From positions 4,105,022-4,169,021 of the forward strand of contig OY282376.1 in the NCBI GenBank assembly GCA_958295845.1: a DNA stretch of 64,000 nucleotides. Direction: 5' to 3'. Both the position numbers and the translations under genes were made by a program. The notes beneath the pieces were generated by a model, which saw nothing but the letters and a program-made list of their open reading frames with translations, did no database searches and had not been told where the DNA came from. Numbering within the stretch: position 1 is the first letter of the stretch; each line of letters starts with the position of its first letter. Below, piece after piece: positions 33,114-41,545 of this stretch. Source of the stretch: Caldilineaceae bacterium. Its GTDB lineage: Bacteria > Chloroflexota > Anaerolineae > Caldilineales > Caldilineaceae.

Positions 33114-34442
33114 ATGCTCATTCACAACGCGACCGTTATCACTTTTGACAGTTCCAACCGAGTCATGGCAGATGGCGGCGTCTGTGTGCAGGGTGGCGAA
33201 ATTCTTGATGTTGACGAGAGCGCGTCTTTGCTGAGCCGCTATCCTGAGGCTGAGAGGTGGGATGCGCAGGGCAAGCTGCTGATGCCGGGCATGATCTGCT
33301 CCCACACGCACTTCTACGGGGCCTTTGCCAGGGGGATGTATATTCCAGGGGAGCCGGCGAAAGATTTCCCGGAGATCCTGCAGAAATTGTGGTGGCCGCT
33401 GGACCGGTCGCTGGACATGGGGGGCGTACAGAGTTCGGCGGAGGTCTGCCTGGTCGATGCCATCCGCAACGGTACGACGACTCTGATCGACCACCACGCC
33501 AGCCAGAACGCGATCGACGGGAGCCTAGACGCCATCGCCGCGGCGGTAGATGCCAGCGGGTTGCGTTCGGTGCTCTGTTACGAGGTGACGGACCGGGACG
33601 GGCCCGAGGCGGCGCGGGCGGGAATTCGCGAGAACGTACGCTTTGCCGGGGCAGTGCGCGGTTCCCAGTTGGCCGAGCGGGTGGCCTCCACATTTGGCTT
33701 GCACGCCAGCATGACACTCTCGGACGAGACGCTGGAGGCCTGTCGCGCGGAGAGCGACCGGTTTCATGTTCACGTTGCCGAACACCAGGCGGACGCGTGG
33801 GACAGCCTGAGCCGGAGCGGCAAACGCACGGTGGAAAGATTGCACGGGTTCGGCATCACAGGGGTCGAAAGCATCTTTGCCCATTGCGTCCATATCGACA
33901 GTTGGGAGATGGGCTTGCTGAGGGAGACGGGGACGTTCGTATCGCACCAGCCTCGCTCGAACATGAACAACGCCGTGGGCGCAGCCAATGTGCCGGCGAT
34001 GCTGCGGGGAGAGATGCCGGTCGTACTCGGCAACGACGGTTTCAGCAATGACATGTTCGCTGAGATGAAGGTGACCGATCAGCTGCACAAGGTAAACAGC
34101 GGTGACCCACGAACGCTGGGCGCGGATAAGGTGCTGGAGATGGCTGTTTACAACAACCGCAGGCTGGTCGGCGCCTTTTTTGAGAAGCCTGTTGGAATGC
34201 TGGCCCCGGGCGCTTGCGCGGACATGATTCTGCTCGACTACTATCCCACGACGCCCCTGAACGGCGACAATCTGCCGTGGCATATTTTGTTCGGCATAAG
34301 CGGCGGGCACGTGCACAGCACGATCTGTCATGGACGCGTGTTGATGCGCGACCGGGAGTTGCTGACGCTGGATGAGGCAGAGATCAGCGCGCGCAGCCGG
34401 GAGCGCGCGCAGGAGACGTGGGAGAGATTCTGGCAGTCGTGA
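33114..34442 (+). CDS. ssnA: SsnA-like aminohydrolase (amidohydrolase superfamily)
   Basis: 442 residues, full length. Metal-binding motifs are PGMICSHTHFYGAF (HxH), a conserved His in FHVHVAEHQAD, another in IFAHCVHIDS, and the catalytic Asp in VLGNDGFSNDMF. IDHHASQNAIDGSLD is characteristic of the SsnA group, related to chlorohydrolase, guanine and methylthioadenosine deaminases. It probably hydrolyses an amine or amide on a heterocycle. In E. coli-type genomes ssnA lies in the ygeY/ygfK purine-associated locus; this window also has a YgeY-like M20 protein and adenine deaminase, though not adjacent. An F420 reductase gene follows 37 bases downstream. Confidence 0.85.
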   Translation: MLIHNATVITFDSSNRVMADGGVCVQGGEILDVDESASLLSRYPEAERWDAQGKLLMPGMICSHTHFYGAFARGMYIPGEPAKDFPEILQKLWWPLDRSLDMGGVQSSAEVCLVDAIRNGTTTLIDHHASQNAIDGSLDAIAAAVDASGLRSVLCYEVTDRDGPEAARAGIRENVRFAGAVRGSQLAERVASTFGLHASMTLSDETLEACRAESDRFHVHVAEHQADAWDSLSRSGKRTVERLHGFGITGVESIFAHCVHIDSWEMGLLRETGTFVSHQPRSNMNNAVGAANVPAMLRGEMPVVLGNDGFSNDMFAEMKVTDQLHKVNSGDPRTLGADKVLEMAVYNNRRLVGAFFEKPVGMLAPGACADMILLDYYPTTPLNGDNLPWHILFGISGGHVHSTICHGRVLMRDRELLTLDEAEISARSRERAQETWERFWQS

Positions 34443-34479
34443 TACCTGCCGCCAATTCACCAAGAAAGAGGAGAACGCG

Positions 34480-35145
34480 ATGACCAATCCAACGCTCGCC
34501 GTCATTGGGGGTACGGGCGAGGAGGGTTCTGGCCTGGCATTACGTTGGGCTGCGGCTGGATATCCGGTCCTGATTGGAAGCCGCAGCCGTGAGCGAGCAG
34601 TTGCCGCGGCAACAGAGCTGAAATCGCTGTTGCCGTCCACGCAGACGGCGCAGATCGGCGGCGATTCTAATGCGGGTGCGGCATCGGCCGCGGATGTGAT
34701 CGTCCTCAGTGTCCCGTATGAATCGCAGGCTGGAATCCTCGAACAGATCCAGGCAGGCTGCCAGGGAAAGACGGTCGTGAGCGTGGTGGTCCCGTTGAAG
34801 CCGCCGCGGGTAAGCCGGGTTTGGCGTCCGCCTGGTGGGTCGGCTGCTGAAGAGGCGCAGGCGCTGCTTGGGGACGGGGCGAGCGTGGTGGCGGCGTTTC
34901 AAAACATAAGCGCTACGCATTTGAAGGAGCTGGACCACTCAGTCGACTGCGATATCCTCGTTACGGGTGACGACAACGAGGCAAAGCAGACGGCGATTGA
35001 CCTGGCGCAGGCTGCGGGAATGCGGGGAATCGACGCCGGCCCGCTGGTAAACAGCAGCGTCAGCGAAGGATTGACCGCGTTGCTCATCGGCATCAACATC
35101 CGCAATAAGGTGAAGGGCAGCGGGATCCGGATCACGGGTGTGTAG
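34480..35145 (+). CDS. npdG: NADPH-dependent F420 reductase
   Basis: 221 residues from the ATG at 34480 with agaggag upstream. The Rossmann start VIGGTGEEGSGLALRWA and the NADPH-binding SRSRERA after beta-2 are the pattern of F420H2:NADP oxidoreductases. Further family blocks are VLSVPYESQAGIL, VSVVVPLKPP, AFQNISATHL and AGPLVNSSVSEGLTALL. It moves hydride between NADPH and the deazaflavin cofactor F420 in the cytoplasm, implying that this organism makes or uses F420. No F420 biosynthesis gene or F420-dependent enzyme is recognised in the window. It is probably co-transcribed with the upstream SsnA-like gene. Confidence 0.87.
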   Translation: MTNPTLAVIGGTGEEGSGLALRWAAAGYPVLIGSRSRERAVAAATELKSLLPSTQTAQIGGDSNAGAASAADVIVLSVPYESQAGILEQIQAGCQGKTVVSVVVPLKPPRVSRVWRPPGGSAAEEAQALLGDGASVVAAFQNISATHLKELDHSVDCDILVTGDDNEAKQTAIDLAQAAGMRGIDAGPLVNSSVSEGLTALLIGINIRNKVKGSGIRITGV

Positions 35146-35197
35146 CAGCGGGGCAACGAGAAGCCCGCCATTTTGAAGTATTCCACTAACCACAATT

Positions 35198-38065
35198 ATG
35201 AGCATCGGAGATGTCATCGCCGAACTGGGCCGGGACAGGGGCTTTATGGCCAACGTCACCGCCTGGGAGACACTGCCCGCGCGTGCGGGCCAGTTTGTCG
35301 AACTGCCTCAAGAGTTACATCCGGCGCTGAAGGGGGCGCTGCAGCGACGGGGGATTCGGCAGCTCTACAGCCATCAGGCGGAAGCCGTAACCTTTGCACT
35401 GGCAGGCCACCCCTCAATTGCGGTCGTGACCCCTACAGCCAGCGGCAAGACGCTTTGTTACATGCTGCCGGTGCTGCAAGCGCTGCTCGACGATGCCGAA
35501 GCGACCGCTCTGTTCCTCTTCCCAACAAAAGCACTGGCCCACGATCAGCTGGCCGAGATTGGTGACTGGATCGGCGACGCAACCGATTTTGACGATGCCG
35601 GCGCAGTTGGGCTGGATGGTGCGGGCAGCGTTGCGGCCTACGACGGCGACACGCCGTCAGCGGCGCGGCGGCCGATCCGGCAGAATGCTCGAGCCGTACT
35701 CTCCAACCCGGATATGCTGCACGCCGGGATACTGCCTTATCACGGCGAATGGGCGCGTTTTTTCGCGGGACTGCGCTACGTCATCATTGACGAGATGCAC
35801 AGCTATCGCGGTGTTTTCGGCAGCCACGTGGCCAATGTCCTGCGGCGGCTGCGGCGGGTTGCAGGCCACTACGGCAGCCATCCACAGTTTCTACTGACCA
35901 GCGCAACGATAGCCAACCCCAAGCAACTGGCAGAAAGCCTCAGCGAACATCCGGTAAGAGTCATTGACGATAACGGCGCGCCACAAGGAAAAAAGCACAT
36001 TGTGTTGTACGCGCCACCCCTTTACGACCCAATCCAGGGCTTGCGCCGGAGCAGCGTTTTGGAAAGCCAGGAGCTTGCGGTCCGTTTTCTGCAGGGCGGG
36101 CTGCAGACGATTGTCTTTGGCCGGGCGCGCCTGACGGTGGAGCTGTTGCTCAGCTACATTCGGGAGGGGCTGCAGGGCGATAGGGAGGGGGAGGGTCCTG
36201 TTCAGGTTTCGCCGGGGTCGGTGCGGGGCTATCGAGGGGGCTATCTGCCGCTGGAACGCAGGCAGATCGAGGCTGGTCTGCGGAAGGGAAGCGTGCGGGG
36301 CGTGGTGGCTACCAATGCGCTTGAGCTGGGAATCGACATCGGCCAGTTGGAGGCGGCGGTGATTTGCGGTTATCCGGGGACGATAGCGGCGGCGTGGCAG
36401 CAGTGGGGCCGGGTCGGACGCACGACAGGAGAGTCGGTGGCTGTGCTGGTGGCGACGGCGGGGGCGCTCGACCAGTATATCGTCAACAATCCGCAGTATC
36501 TCCTGCGGCGTTCACCGGAGAGGGCCTTTGCGAATGCGGACAACCTGATGCTGCTGGTGGACCAGATACGCTGCGCGGCTTTTGAACTGCCGTTCGCTGA
36601 AGGGGACCGGTTTGGGCAGTCTCCCTTTACAGGAGAGGTGTTAGAGCTGCTGGCTGAAGAGAAGAGCGTGCAACAGTTCGGCAGCAGCTTTTTGTGGCGA
36701 GGAGGCGGATATCCTTCGCGGCAGTTCGGACTGCGAAGCGCTGGCGGCGAACCTATTGTTGTCCAGGCAGGGAGTTCGGACAGGGCCTCGGCTTCCGGCA
36801 GCGGAGGCAGACAGGGGAGGACGGGCAGTCGGGGCGCGCCTGGCTCCGGAGTGATATCCAATGAGAAAGAGGAGAGGTTTACGGTTGTAGGAGAGGTGGA
36901 CGCGGCCAGCGCGCCGTTTCAGGTGCATGAGGGGGCGGTCTACATTCACGAGGGACGCAGCTTTCTGGTTGAAAAGCTTGATCTGGAGGAGAGACTGGCG
37001 TGGGTGTGGCCAGCCGAGGTCGAGTATTACACGGAGGCCAGTACGGAGACCGATATCGAGGTGATTTCAGTGCACGAGAGCGGGGTGAGCGGCGGCACAG
37101 AGCTGGGTTTCGGGGAAGTTTTCGTGACCTCGCAAGTGACGCAGTACCGACGGGTGCGGCGTTTCACACATGAGAATCTTGGGATTCTGCCGCTTGACTA
37201 TCCGCCGACAACGCTGGATACGGCTGCGTACTGGCTGGAAGTGACGGCAGAAGCCCAGGAGACGTTGATGGAGGCGGGTGATTGGCGAGATTCCCCGAAC
37301 GACTACGGTCCCGACTGGCAGGAGCAACGGGCTAAGACGCGTGAGAGAGACGACTATCGTTGCGCCGAATGCGGCGAGGCGGAGGGTCGCGGCCGCCAGC
37401 ACGATGTGCATCACCGGATCCCTTTCCGTGTTTTCAACTATATTCCTGGGCTTAACCGAAACGACCTTGAGGCCAACAGGCTTGAAAACCTGGTGCTGCT
37501 GTGCCGGCGCTGTCATCACCGGCTGGAGGCGGGCGTGCGGGCGCGTACCGGGATGGACGGGGTGGCTTATGCGTTGGGCAATCTGGCGCCGCTGCATCTG
37601 ATGTGTGACCGCCGCGATATCGACGTTGCCATCATTCGGGAGCAGACTGAGGGTGAACTGCTTTCACACAGGCCGCCAACTGGTTCTGCGCCGTCGCAAA
37701 AGGCGATGACCGCTCCTCGTATCTACATTTATGAGCGCATTCCTGCGGGAATCGGCTTCAGCGCTCAGCTGTACGAGCGGCACGATGAATTGATGGCAGG
37801 GGCGGCTGATCTAATCCGCAGTTGCGCGTGCCGCTACGGGTGCCCGGCTTGTGTGGGGCCGGTGTTGCTGGTGGACAGTGGACAGCTGGCCGGCGGGCAG
37901 AGTACCGATAGTCCTTCTGCCAAACAGGCAGCAGGCCAACACGGTGAGGAGGTCCAGTTTTGGGAGGAGGCGCCGGGCCAAGGCGAAGGGCAGGCGGAGC
38001 CGCGGCCGCTGCTGGAGACGAAGCGGTTGGCGCTGGCGCTGCTGGCTGCGCTGGCAGACGATTGA
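35198..38065 (+). CDS. MrfA/YprA-like DEAD/DEAH helicase with internal HNH domain
   Basis: 955 residues. Helicase motifs in order are VTPTASGKT (Walker A), FPTKALAHDQ, DEMHSYRGVFGSHV (motif II), TSATIANP (III), TNALELGIDIG (V) and QQWGRVGRTTG (VI). A Gly/Ser-rich linker is followed at about residues 705-775 by an HNH module: YRCAECGEAEG, HDVHHRIPF and LENLVLLCRRCHHRLEAG give paired Cys zinc ligands and the His-His catalytic motif. The C terminus returns to the family with YIYERIPAGIGFSAQLYE and the four-Cys zinc segment CACRYGCPAC, as in the MZB/DUF1998 domain. MrfA is a 3'-5' DNA helicase for mitomycin-type damage repair in Bacillus. The internal nuclease module is unusual and suggests a helicase-nuclease. 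Confidence 0.88.
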   Translation: MSIGDVIAELGRDRGFMANVTAWETLPARAGQFVELPQELHPALKGALQRRGIRQLYSHQAEAVTFALAGHPSIAVVTPTASGKTLCYMLPVLQALLDDAEATALFLFPTKALAHDQLAEIGDWIGDATDFDDAGAVGLDGAGSVAAYDGDTPSAARRPIRQNARAVLSNPDMLHAGILPYHGEWARFFAGLRYVIIDEMHSYRGVFGSHVANVLRRLRRVAGHYGSHPQFLLTSATIANPKQLAESLSEHPVRVIDDNGAPQGKKHIVLYAPPLYDPIQGLRRSSVLESQELAVRFLQGGLQTIVFGRARLTVELLLSYIREGLQGDREGEGPVQVSPGSVRGYRGGYLPLERRQIEAGLRKGSVRGVVATNALELGIDIGQLEAAVICGYPGTIAAAWQQWGRVGRTTGESVAVLVATAGALDQYIVNNPQYLLRRSPERAFANADNLMLLVDQIRCAAFELPFAEGDRFGQSPFTGEVLELLAEEKSVQQFGSSFLWRGGGYPSRQFGLRSAGGEPIVVQAGSSDRASASGSGGRQGRTGSRGAPGSGVISNEKEERFTVVGEVDAASAPFQVHEGAVYIHEGRSFLVEKLDLEERLAWVWPAEVEYYTEASTETDIEVISVHESGVSGGTELGFGEVFVTSQVTQYRRVRRFTHENLGILPLDYPPTTLDTAAYWLEVTAEAQETLMEAGDWRDSPNDYGPDWQEQRAKTRERDDYRCAECGEAEGRGRQHDVHHRIPFRVFNYIPGLNRNDLEANRLENLVLLCRRCHHRLEAGVRARTGMDGVAYALGNLAPLHLMCDRRDIDVAIIREQTEGELLSHRPPTGSAPSQKAMTAPRIYIYERIPAGIGFSAQLYERHDELMAGAADLIRSCACRYGCPACVGPVLLVDSGQLAGGQSTDSPSAKQAAGQHGEEVQFWEEAPGQGEGQAEPRPLLETKRLALALLAALADD

Positions 38066-38085
38066 GTTCAGACAGGCCGGTCGGT

Positions 38086-38778
38086 TCAGCGGAACAGGGT
38101 TGCGTCTTTGCGCAAGGGCGAAAAGGAGCGGCGGTGGGCCGGGCAGGGGCCGAAGGATTCGATGGCGGCGAGATGGGTGCGGGCGGCGTAGCCTTTGTGG
38201 TTGTGAAAACCGTAGGCGGGGAATCGTTCATGCAGCTGGCATAGCAGCTGGTCGCGATGGACTTTGGCCAGGATGGAGGCGGCGGCGATTGAAACGATGC
38301 GCAGGTCGCCTTTGGTGAAGCTCAACTGGGGAAGGTTTAGCGATTTGAGCTGTACCCAGTCGAGAAGCAGGTGATCGGGGGAAGGCGAGAGGGCCTGGAC
38401 GGCGCGTCGCATGGCGAGGCGGGTGGCGGGGGCGATGCCGCGAGCGTCGATTTCGGCGGCGGAGGCTTCGCCCAGTGACCAGGCGGAAGCTTTCTCCCGG
38501 ATTCGTTGGGCGAGTTCTTCGCGACGCGGGGGCGACAGCAGCTTGCTGTCCTGGACTTCGGCCCAGAGCCCTGCGCGGCGCGTGTTTGGTGGCAGGACGA
38601 CAGCACCGGCTACAACGGGACCGGCGAGCGCGCCGCGTCCGGCTTCGTCCAGGCCGGCAACGCGGACGAACCCTCCGCGCCACAGTTTTCGCTCCTCATC
38701 GAGGGAGGGGTAGAACTTCCTCAGTTCCCGATCCTCTTTGCTCATCTCCGTAAGGTTGTCACGTCGTTTACTGTTCAT
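38086..38778 (-). CDS. rnhB: Ribonuclease HII
   Basis: 230 residues from the ATG at 38778 with aggcga upstream; an internal ATG at 38745 has the ribosome site too close. RNase HII motifs are VAGLDEAGRGALAGPVVAGAVVLP (Asp-Glu of the active site), DSKLLSPPRREEL, LLLDWVQL and FTKGDLRIVSIAAASILAKVHRDQ. HKGYAARTHLAAI is also typical, with the final catalytic Asp region slightly altered. It cleaves RNA in RNA-DNA hybrids and at misincorporated ribonucleotides. The gene converges with the helicase gene (20-base gap). Its 5' side lies about 30 bases from a 1-kb tandem repeat array, so its promoter may be inside or beyond the array. Confidence 0.93.
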   Translation of the reverse strand: MNSKRRDNLTEMSKEDRELRKFYPSLDEERKLWRGGFVRVAGLDEAGRGALAGPVVAGAVVLPPNTRRAGLWAEVQDSKLLSPPRREELAQRIREKASAWSLGEASAAEIDARGIAPATRLAMRRAVQALSPSPDHLLLDWVQLKSLNLPQLSFTKGDLRIVSIAAASILAKVHRDQLLCQLHERFPAYGFHNHKGYAARTHLAAIESFGPCPAHRRSFSPLRKDATLFR

Positions 38779-38809
38779 CAGTCTTCGCCTGCATCGGGGG
38801 GAACGGACG

Positions 38810-39870
38810 CCCCAAAATTACACAGTGGATGTGCAATTTTCACCGGCTGCGCCTGCAGCTGCTGAGGCGCTTCAGACCGCTCTAAGGCGACTCCTGACTT
38901 GCTCCGCCACCGGCTGTAGGGAACCCCCAAAATTACACAGTGGATGTGCAATTTTCACCGACTGCGTTTGCAGCTGCTGAGGCGCTTCAGACCGCTCTAA
39001 GGCGACTTTTGATTTGCTCCGCCACCGGCTGTAGGGAACCCCCAAAATTACACAGTGGATGTGCATTCTTCACCAACTGCGTCTACAGCTGCTGAGGCGC
39101 TTCAGACCGCTCAAGAGCGACTTTTGATGTGCTCCGCCTCCGGCTGTAGGGACGCCCCAAGATTACACAGTGGATGTGCAGTTTTCATCGGCTGCTTCTA
39201 CAGCTGCTGAGGCGCTTCAGACCGCTCAAGAGCGACTTTTGATGTGCTCCGCCTCCGGCTGTAGGGACGCCCCAAGATTACACAGGGGATGTGCAGTTTT
39301 CATCGGCTGCTTCTACTGCTGTTGAGGCGCTTCAGACCGCTCTAAGGCGACTCTTGATTTGCTCCCCTTCCGGCTGTAGGGATGCCCCAAAATTACACAG
39401 TGGATGTGCAATTTTCATCGGCTGCGTCTATTGCTGCTGAGGCGCTTCAGACCTCTCTAAGGCGACTCTTGATTTGCTCCCCTTCCGGCTGTAGGGACGC
39501 CCCAAAATTACACAGTGGATGTGCAATTTTCATCGGCTGCGTCTACTGCTGCTGAGGCGCCTCAGACTGCTCAAAAGCGACTCTTGATTTGCTCCGCCTG
39601 CGGCTGTAGGGACGCCCCAGAATTACACAGTCGATGTGCAATTTTCGGCGGCTGCGTCTGCATCTGCTGAGGCACTCTAGACTGGATCCACAAGCGATTT
39701 GTAGTTTCCTCCGGCTGCAAGGGCGCCCCAAAATTACACAGTCGATGTGGAATTTCCAAAGGTTGCGTCTACATCTGGTGAAGCTCTCCAGACTATTCTC
39801 GCAAGCGATTTGCAGTTTCCTCCGACTGCAGAGGCACACAAAAATTACACAGTCGATGTGTAATTTTTGC
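38810..39870. repeat. Tandem array of 115-bp palindrome-bearing units (10 cores)
   Basis: The core ATTACACAGTGGATGTG begins at 38817, 38932, 39047, 39162, 39277, 39392, 39507, 39622, 39733 and 39844, so seven intervals are exactly 115 bases and the last two 111. Each core is an imperfect palindrome of about 27 bases, and the last copy (39841-39867) is perfect with 11-bp arms. The rest of each unit has a second inverted pair (tacagc with gctgta) and a small ctga/tcag hairpin. Because 115 is not a multiple of three, no frame stays in register, so the array is noncoding. Neighbouring units share private variants, as expected from unequal crossing-over. The unit also differs from a CRISPR in having no unique spacers. 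Confidence 0.93.
39841..39868. terminator. Perfect palindrome at the array end, possible terminator
   Basis: Arms of 11 bases (39841-39851 and 39857-39867) around a 5-base loop, with A-tract on one side and T-tract on the other, so it could terminate in either direction. It lies 28 bases downstream of the stop of the minus-strand epimerase gene. The stem is AT-rich, so strength is uncertain. Confidence 0.45.
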
Positions 39871-39895
39871 CTACTGCAGCCGATTGGAATTCATT

Positions 39896-40621
39896 CTACT
39901 TCCATAGGTTCTCCACGTCCTGGCGAGGTTTGAAGCCGAGAATACGTTTCGCCTTTTCGTTGCTGAATTTGTCGTGGGGCATGTCGGCGAAGACGTAGAA
40001 GACTTCATTGCGGGAGGGCAGTGCGTCGAGATCGATGTCCAGCCCGAGGGTGAATACTTCGGCGGCGTTTTCCCAGGAGATGACGTAGGGCGCGTAGTGT
40101 TCGCCGGGTTGGATTGCCGCCGGGTCTTTGAAGTTGTAGAACAGGTAGGATTGCACGCTGATGTCGTGGTGTTCGGTGAAGACGCGGCAGATTTCCAGGC
40201 CCATTGCCTTTGTAATGGCATATAGATTTGTTCCCGGTTGGGGCGGGATGTCGGGGCCGATGCCGAAGTCGAGGATTTCGGTGATGTGGCGTCCGGCGAC
40301 GGTGTAGTGCGGGCCGGTGTTGATGACGCGGGAAATACCGTGGGTAACGGCGGCCTGCATCATGTTGTAGCAGCCGCGGGTGCTGACATCCCAGGCGAGG
40401 CGGCGGTGGCGGCGGAGGACGGACAGGTTGACGATGGCGTCCATGCCTGCGGCGGCGTCTACGACACCGTCAAGGTCTGAGGCGTCGAGCAGGAGGAACT
40501 CGCCGGGGAGATCTTCCTCCGGCGGCGTTATGTCGGTGATGCGCAGGTTGTGGTTGGGCGCCAGCTCGCGGGCCACGTATGGGCCGAGCATGCCGGCTCC
40601 GCCGAGAATGAGTACGTTCAT
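39896..40621 (-). CDS. NAD(P)-dependent oxidoreductase (epimerase family)
   Basis: 241 residues. The N terminus MNVLILGGAGMLGPYVAREL is the nucleotide-binding GxxGxxG, and VDAAAGMDAIVNLSVLRR follows the NAD-dependent epimerase pattern. A Tyr-Lys pair in NLYAITKAMGLEICRVF is the YxxxK catalytic dyad. Shorter than full sugar-nucleotide epimerases, it matches a group of atypical SDRs seen in Planctomycetes and Chloroflexota clusters of sugar metabolism. It overlaps the upstream gene by four bases (ATGA arrangement), so the two are translationally coupled. Substrate unknown. Confidence 0.82.
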   Translation of the reverse strand: MNVLILGGAGMLGPYVARELAPNHNLRITDITPPEEDLPGEFLLLDASDLDGVVDAAAGMDAIVNLSVLRRHRRLAWDVSTRGCYNMMQAAVTHGISRVINTGPHYTVAGRHITEILDFGIGPDIPPQPGTNLYAITKAMGLEICRVFTEHHDISVQSYLFYNFKDPAAIQPGEHYAPYVISWENAAEVFTLGLDIDLDALPSRNEVFYVFADMPHDKFSNEKAKRILGFKPRQDVENLWK

Positions 40622-41232
40622 TGTGGTCTCTCCCCTACATGTGTTATAGACCAGGGGTCGCGGGCGCCTTCCTCTTTGGACCTGTGCTGCGGGGCGAGAG
40701 AGTCAAGTTGCGAAAGGGCTTGATCGACTGCGACAGCGACTGTCTCGTTGGACGCTTCTCCCAGGCGCAGGACTTCCACGTCGAGGCTGCCTTCGCGGGC
40801 GAATTCGCGGATGACCTGTTCGGCCATGTGTTTGGTGAGCGTAGGCGGCTGGGTGCGGGGCAAGGGTCGCCAGGTCTCCTTGACACGGTAGCCGGGGGGA
40901 TAGGCGGCCATGAGATCGAGCGTGCTGAGGAGGATGACTTTCTGAGCTCCTTCCTCTGCCGCGGCCATGAGCAGATTGTAGGTACAGCGGGTGGCGGCGT
41001 CGAGCTGCGAGCTCACATCCTCCTCGGGCAGGGGCTCCGCGACATGGATGATGGCGTCGATGCCGCGTGTGAGCAGGTTTGTGGAGCGGTCGTGCCCCAG
41101 GTCTGAGAGCACAAATTCGTGCTCAGTCTCGACATGCACGCGCTCGGTGAGCCGGACCTCGTGGTGATGGGCCAGATGGTCGGCCAGGGCCGCGCTGCGA
41201 CCATGGCTGGCCGACGTGATTAGTATCCGCAT
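40618..41232 (-). CDS. Atypical NAD(P)-binding SDR-like protein
   Basis: 204 residues coupled by a four-base overlap to the following epimerase-like gene. The fold is Rossmann-like (MRILITSASHGRSAALADHL, GIDAIIHVAEPLPEE, VILLSTLDLMAAYPPGY, LTKHMAEQVIREFA). The usual glycine-rich loop is ITSASHGRSAA, lacking the standard GxxGxxG spacing, and a Tyr-x-x-x-Lys is replaced by PPTLTKHMAEQ. The dehydrogenase activity may therefore be lost. A regulatory or accessory subunit of the neighbouring enzyme is possible. Function unknown. Confidence 0.65.
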   Translation of the reverse strand: MRILITSASHGRSAALADHLAHHHEVRLTERVHVETEHEFVLSDLGHDRSTNLLTRGIDAIIHVAEPLPEEDVSSQLDAATRCTYNLLMAAAEEGAQKVILLSTLDLMAAYPPGYRVKETWRPLPRTQPPTLTKHMAEQVIREFAREGSLDVEVLRLGEASNETVAVAVDQALSQLDSLAPQHRSKEEGARDPWSITHVGERPQ

Positions 41233-41260
41233 TGCGTTTCCTCCTTGGGTGAAACCGGCG

Positions 41261-41313
41261 GTGGTCGGTGGTCGGTGGTCAGTGGTCGGTGGTCAGTGGA
41301 TAGTGGATAGTGG
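41261..41313. repeat. Heptanucleotide tandem repeat GTGGTCR/GTGGATA
   Basis: Seven complete 7-base units plus a partial one: five GTGGTCG/GTGGTCA units followed by two GTGGATA units. It resembles the short tandemly repeated heptamers known in cyanobacterial intergenic DNA. A related tract lies at 52911-53008. Confidence 0.9.
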
Positions 41314-41340
41314 CTCGGGACTGCAAGGGGGGAAGGAGAC

Positions 41341-41415
41341 ACTGTTGGCCAGACACGGCGCTGGGGAAGAACAGGCACGCTGGATAAGCCAGAGGGGGGC
41401 GTTGCGGGGGCGCAG
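41341..41415. repeat. Dispersed intergenic repeat, copy A
   Basis: Shares the blocks actgttrgcyagacac, gctggggaagaa and ggcgttgcgggggcgc, in order, with 52816-52903. The blocks are separated by variable sequence. In both places a heptamer tract is adjacent, on opposite sides. Confidence 0.7.
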
Positions 41416-41545
41416 CCCCTGCACAAGGGAGGCCGCTTGCGGCCGACCGCCCAGAAGATCACTCGCCGCTGGGGACGGAGACGGAGGGGGAGACTGCTTA
41501 GTGTGGAGCGGATTCGGGGCAGGCGGATTCGGTCTCATTGGTTTG

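Larger units (their letters stand above)
41233..41545. other. Intergenic region with repeats, no gene
   Basis: 313 bases between the SDR-like gene's start and the ABC-2 permease stop. It holds a heptanucleotide tract and one copy of a dispersed repeat, both listed separately. No credible coding frame. Confidence 0.6.

Noticed and set aside
39543..39839. Open frame with repeated Cys-rich segments inside the array
   Set aside because: It arises from the 115-base and 111-base periodicity and changes frame between units. There is no start context.
38810..39870. CRISPR array
   Set aside because: The 115-base units are repeated whole with no unique spacers between short repeats, and no cas gene is present.
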